The notes beneath the pieces are model-generated. The model was not told the origin of the DNA. It made no database searches and worked only from the letters and a program-made list of their open reading frames with translations. A program made the translations under genes and the position numbers. A DNA stretch of 64,000 bases from Triatoma infestans (lineage: Eukaryota; Arthropoda; Insecta; Hemiptera; Reduviidae): positions 53,054 through 117,053 of the forward strand of contig JAAEAF010003748.1 of assembly GCA_011037195.1 (NCBI GenBank), given 5' to 3'. This document shows, piece after piece, positions 59,712 through 64,000 of the stretch (the first letter of the stretch is position 1; the number at the start of each line of letters is the position of its first letter).

Positions 59712-62700
59712 TTATTTGTTGAGTTGATAGTGTCCGTATGGTAAAGTGTGAATTCCGTCATCTAGAATGAAACGTTTTTGATCAAAACACGTCAAACTTG
59801 TTTTACTACATTCATATGTGTATAAGTGGTGTCGTTTGGATTGAATAGTTTTGAAATGTGAATGTAATACAAGGTCTTGGCTTTTTGAAACATTTAGATA
59901 ATCAGAAAATGATATTCTATTCACAGCGCTTTTTTTAACACTTTTTGCCTTTTTAACGATGTGTTTGTTGAAAATGTTGAAGCTATACATTTTAGGTCTT
60001 AATGCCACCAACTCTTGAATAGGAACTCCGGCAGTTTCATCGCTAAATTTACCCAACACTTTCTCATTGTGGTTTGAATAGCATTTGTGCGTAACAGGGT
60101 AGTTGGAAGTGTCAAAATAGTCTTTCAATTCAATCATGTCATCGTATACATCGTCTGTTTGAATATTATATATAAAAGAGTCAGTGTCCATGTATAGCAA
60201 ATTCAGGGAAGTATGATTATAAAATGGTAACATAACCTCGTAGTGAAATTGATACATGTACCGTTTGCTGAGTTCCAAAATCGAAAATCCCACGTAAGTA
60301 GGTCTGTCCAGATATATTGTTTCCTGTTGTAAGTGTACTGCAACAACGTTTTCACTAAAAATTGTCCTGTCTTTAAAGTTTGGTCTTTTGGATAATTTTA
60401 ATAATGCTTTTTCCGTGGTGACAAGTTTGATGGTCAATCGTTTCCTCTTATTTTCAATACACTTTCCAAAAACAGAGTTGTTCATTAATTTGTAAAAGTC
60501 CTTTTCAAAATCGTTTTTAGCCGTCTTGCGTAAGTTAGTATTCAGTTCTATGTAAGGTTTAAGCCAGAGGGATTGTTTAAATTTTAATATTCTATGCACT
60601 TTTTTCAAAACAACACCCATCGACAGAGCTTGTTTCAAATTTTTGTAATGAATCACATAATGTTGTTTATCCTCAAGCGTAGTATAGAGCTTATTATTGT
60701 GATGATGTGGCAGTGGTGGAAACTGACTGAAATGATTGTGTAAGCGGGTTGGTATGTGCAAATCAACCTCTAGAATAAAACCATCATCGCTATCATCAGG
60801 AACTGTGGTAACATCCACACTATTGTCCACCCATTCAAAACCACCATAAGGAAGATATTCACTCATTGCAAACCTATATAGATTATTTACATCTATATAT
60901 AAAATATAGTTAGATGGTTGTGTGGGATCGTAACCACTTATGTATGGGTTATTGGCTTTGGAATGTCTTGTAACACACGAAGTGATACCTCCACGAGTAC
61001 CTGATTCAATCATAAGATGTTTATCATAATCAGTCAATAGTTCCAATTTTACTTGCGTATATTTTAAACAGGCGTCAAATGCCAACCCAGGCGTTGTGAA
61101 ATACCAACTCGGATCAATGCTGTAAATGGATTCACACACATTTCTAAACTGTTCAAATATGTCACTTAAAAGAATTATGTCTGTTGTTAAATACAATTCT
61201 GTGTAATCTCTTAAGTGTTTGTATATTGAAAGCGGTCCAGACTTGTTGAGCGTGTAAATAATCATTATCGGATATGTGCTCATCGGTTAAATCATTAAAA
61301 AAATATTTTTTAGCTGGTAAGGAACGTTCATCTAATTTTTCCATACTTGTCATGTAGGCGTATGGGTAAATACCCTTTCTAAGTAGTAATTTTCGTTCAT
61401 CATAATTTGGAAATTGTTGTTCCATTTGTGGGTATTCAGTCAAGTTATTTATTAGTCGTTCTAAACTGTCTGGTAAAAACCTATAAGAATCTAAAAATCG
61501 CGTACAATCGCTAAATTTTTTCGAAAAACTTATATATTTCTCAGTTGAATTCGGTATTACCCATATGTCGCCTGGATCCTGTCCCAAAGATAATATAATA
61601 GGATGAGCATCATACCCGCTAAGATTATGCATGTAGACTGGTATGAAATTGGGTAATTGAAAATTTAAATTACAATCATTATGTGCAGCACACTGAAATT
61701 CCCCTGTAAGATGATCATGATGATGAACTTTTTTGTCTAAATTGTTAAACGGTTGGTCGCAAATACCACAATGAGTGGCATTGTCAAAGTCATGTTGTTG
61801 TTGTGGTGATAGATCTGTCATTGGAATAATCTCCTTATATAAGGTTTCCACGTCTTTAACAATGGAATGTAAATACTGCATAAATTGTTCGAGCGCATCG
61901 TCCCCAGTATAAATGAAAATGTCTTTTTGATAATTTGATAGTGAAGAGACAACTTTAGCCCCAACACTACAAATTTCATGCTTGTGTGTTTGTCTAGACC
62001 ATGATGTTGATGGACTACCGGGTGCATTGTGTACGGGTAAAAGTATAGATTCAAAATCAGCATAGATAACTATTGGTACGTGTTGTTTATGTTGAAAGTT
62101 TGTAAACTGTAAATATGTGTTGTCTGAAGGCATTTGAATGCGACAAGGTTTTTGTTTATTGCAAAATAATTGATGGTCTGTTAATCGTTCCTCAGCCGTT
62201 TTCCCATCTATCGATGTATAGGTGTGGGTAAATGTTTTAAAACATCGTTTACATATAACAGCGCCGCGATGATGTCTACTAAGTTGTGAAGAAACAAGTC
62301 TGGATAAATTTTTTATTAAACAATAATGAGAAGTATTTTCGTTTCTTAAATATAACAAGTCAAAATGTTCTACAGACTTTTCATTTGAACTTATCATTAG
62401 AGGATACACCTGATTTTCCTCGGTTTAAGAATAAACATTTATCGATACATTATTATTTTTTCAAATTTTCGTATATCTTTTAATGGTGTGGGAAAGGAAA
62501 TATTGTCAAAAGTGTAACGATGGTTTAATTTTTTATACGCCGATAATGAACGCGGCTTCTTTAACTGTCGGCTTAAAATGGCATATTTAAAGCTAAAATC
62601 ATCAGTATTATTAATGTTAATGACTGCCCGTTTATCTGCTATTTCCTTTGGTAAAGGGATGTAACCTCTTCCACCTAAAGGACGATATTTAGTTATTCTA

Positions 62701-63351
62701 ATGACAATGTTATCAATAGAATCCACTTTCCAGTTTGATCCGCTAGTTTCAAATTCTTCAATTTCGCTCACAAGTTTTGCAAAAACTCTTCGGAGCTAGT
62801 GAATTAAATTGCACCTAGCGTCAATAACTTCTATGGAAGTTTTGAAATTGGCATCGGTAAACTGTTCAAGATCAGAATTCCTATACCGACTGTAAACACA
62901 TTCCAATAAGATGGATGATTTGAAAACTAGTAACTCTTCTTTAGCTTTACTCAACAACCGTAGAAGTATGTTGTGTTTCTCTTGTAGAAATAGCAACGGG
63001 TCTTTTATATTGTCAACATTTTTTATACAAATATTTTGGGCTGATTTATTTAATGCCGTAACTACTATGCCAACTTGTAGAGGAACCGATAACATACGAT
63101 ATTTCTTTTTATTCAACACTTTCTTGTCATTGTATCATAATGTGTGAAGAAGAATGAGGTGTGTTTTGGCAAGTATGTTTTAGAAAGATGGATTTTTTGT
63201 CAAATACTATGTTGCAATCCTCGCATTTAATACAAAACGAGGAGATGTGTATTAAGAATTTCACCAATTTGCGGAATATAATGCCACAGTAAGGACATGT
63301 TTTTTGTAAGCATGTTAAAGCATGCCTCCTTAAATTATATGGTTTGGAAAT
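59712..63351 (-). pseudogene. Protein-primed family B DNA polymerase (Polinton/adintovirus-like), frame-broken
   Basis: Replicative polymerase of an endogenous virus-like element. Order on the minus strand: C2H2-like zinc fingers (63310-63140); an N-terminal domain (63119-62796, 62771-62439) ending in KYRPLGGRGYIPLPKEIADK; a Cys-rich finger with CKRC; ExoI YADFES (62058-62041); an EndoVII-like zinc module CGIC...HHDHLTGEFQCAAHNDCN (about 61770-61660); ExoII HNLSGYDAH; DSYRFLPDSLERL; ExoIII YLTTDIILLSDIF; TP-binding-type SGTRGG; motif A LYIDVNNLY; motif B FYKLMNNSVFGK; motif C YMDTDS; and the C-terminal HTLPYGHYQ. All metal-binding acidic residues are kept. Breaks: a frame change near 63127, TAG at 62798-62796, a frameshift at the T6 run 62456-62461, TAA at 62427-62425, a frameshift near 61225. 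No in-frame ATG is found for the zinc-finger part. Size otherwise fits the family. Confidence 0.92.
63130..63351 (-). other. N-terminal zinc-finger segment of the polymerase, in its own frame
   Basis: Reads KPYNLRRHALTC, CPYCGIIFRKLVKFLIH, CIKCEDCNIVF...FLKHTC, then HSSSHIMIQ and a TGA at 63129-63127. This is the spacing of C2H2 fingers commonly fused to these polymerases. The frame is continuous with the stop of the small upstream gene (63352-63354) and has no ATG, so a start may come from splicing (a ttaag at about 63331 could be an acceptor) or have been lost. Confidence 0.6.
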
Positions 63352-63789
63352 TTAATCTTGGTCCGTTTGTGACTTTTTAGCCTTCTTGCTTCTGGAAGGT
63401 CCCCCTTGTTTATGTGATGTGGTAAATTCTATATTGTTATAGTTGCCCCTGGCTCCTTTATATATTAAAGCAAGATCACCATCTTAAAATAAAAACTAAA
63501 ATATATTACATGCTAAGGGGGAAAATAGAAAAAAATATTTTTTCTACATACCTTCATAGACACGAATATCATCATCGCTCAACGCTTCTACAAATCTTTT
63601 AGGAAGGAACACTCTTATTAGAATTTCTTGGTCATGGAGCACTGCTGTCAGACCAGGACCAAACTTTGTATGTTCCACCTTCTTAAACGCTGCAATTGGA
63701 TATGATTTGTTCTCTTCCAAATCGCCAATACGTTTATAAGTAATGGATGGTGATCGTTCCAACAGCTTCTTCAAAATATTTGTAGACAT
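63352..63789 (-). CDS. Small two-exon gene, ssDNA-binding/OB-like protein of polymerase elements
   Basis: Exon 1 is 63789-63552 (ATG in aataATG context), exon 2 is 63482-63352. Joined they give 122 codons. Exon 1 contains IGDLEENKSYPIAAF, a VEHTKFGPGLTAVL block, VFLPKRFVEAL and SDDDIRVYE. KFGP and FLPKRF are hallmarks of a small protein I recall beside protein-primed polymerases in arthropod elements. A single-strand-DNA-binding (OB-fold) role is likely but inferred. Exon 2 continues with LALIYKG, as family members do, and ends in a Lys/Ser-rich basic tail (SRSKKAKKSQ). Without splicing the frame stops two codons after VYE. It lies directly upstream of the polymerase. A tttcag at about 63804-63809 might be a 5' UTR splice acceptor. 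Confidence 0.7.
63483..63551 (-). other. 69-nt GT-AG intron of the small gene
   Basis: Donor AAG/GTATGT at 63551 and acceptor after a T-rich run (tttttattttaag) at 63483. Phase 1; removing it joins two frames that each match the expected protein. Its size and A/T-rich content fit insect introns. Confidence 0.75.
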
Positions 63790-63846
63790 TATTTTGGGGG
63801 GGAGGCTGAAATGTAGTTATAAATTTCTTCATAGTTACAGTTTGTA

Positions 63847-63926
63847 CATGCAAAAACAAAAAAATCCATCATATTATGCACCTGCCCATGTAAAAACAAA
63901 AAAATCCATCATCCTATGCACCTGCC
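63847..63926. repeat. 40-bp tandem duplication upstream of the small gene
   Basis: Units 63847-63886 and 63887-63926 both read catg.aaaaacaaaaaaat then ccatcat..tatgcacctgcc, with three differences. It lies about 60 bp upstream of the start codon at 63789. Confidence 0.9.
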
Positions 63927-64000
63927 TGATTGTACCGCATCCAGCGACCGCAAAGCGGATTCGGGAACTATTCTTAGCCTACTGGTGCACCTTTTTATCG
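63927..64000. other. Window edge, presumably inside the same element
   Basis: GC-richer sequence without an ORF. No terminal repeat matching the 58.3-58.8 kb block is seen here, so the element should continue to the right. Confidence 0.4.

Noticed and set aside
61162..61283. Programmed ribosomal frameshift between the PolB halves
   Set aside because: No clear slippery heptamer or downstream structure, and several other breaks are present, so decay is simpler.

Overview
The window looks like AT-rich, repeat-dense nuclear DNA of an arthropod, most likely an insect. Evidence: Tc1 and mariner transposase relics, non-LTR retrotransposon pieces of at least four types, tRNA-derived SINEs, CA/TA/TAA microsatellites, a gene with a short GT-AG intron, and no bacterial gene organisation. 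I cannot name the species, and no ordinary host gene is secure.

Region by region: 1-2446 is a Tc1-type element split by a 1.1-kb insert that carries a truncated mariner, followed by a fold-back element (2450-3048). From 3 to 57 kb the most frequent component is one dispersed repeat, called family D here: about 0.9 kb when complete, with CTTTCTCTTACT-type ends and an internal ~285-bp tandem monomer, in more than 20 full or partial copies on both strands. Among these copies lie retrotransposon relics: an ORF1 with a PHD finger plus endonuclease (7.6-9.4 kb); Jockey-like RTs (9.4-11.0, 29.4-29.8, 30.0-31.4, 32.9-33.9 kb); RNase H-bearing or I/R1-like pieces (19.4-20.8, 22.9-23.7, 41.4-41.8 kb); an RT fragment (27.4-27.9 kb); an RTE-like RT (36.2-37.6 kb); and a LINE with a C-terminal zinc knuckle (42.9-44.9 kb), whose 3' end was also copied into the 30-kb Jockey element. 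Two SINE families (A and B) and an interrupted ~45-bp minisatellite (22.7-24.1 kb) complete the landscape.

The most interesting part is the right end (58.26-64.0 kb, minus strand): a virus-like block. In order of transcription it holds a 40-bp tandem duplication, a small two-exon gene of a type I recall next to protein-primed polymerases, a protein-primed family B DNA polymerase (zinc finger, exonuclease, EndoVII-like zinc module, polymerase motifs A-C), a 205-aa cysteine-containing ORF beginning two bases after the polymerase stop, a polyA signal, and degenerate hairpin repeats. This is what one expects at the polymerase end of a Polinton/Maverick, adintovirus or related endogenous DNA element that continues past the right edge. 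The polymerase reading frame is broken at about five places, yet its catalytic motifs are intact, so the copy appears fairly young but inactive. No integrase, packaging ATPase, protease or capsid gene is visible in the window.
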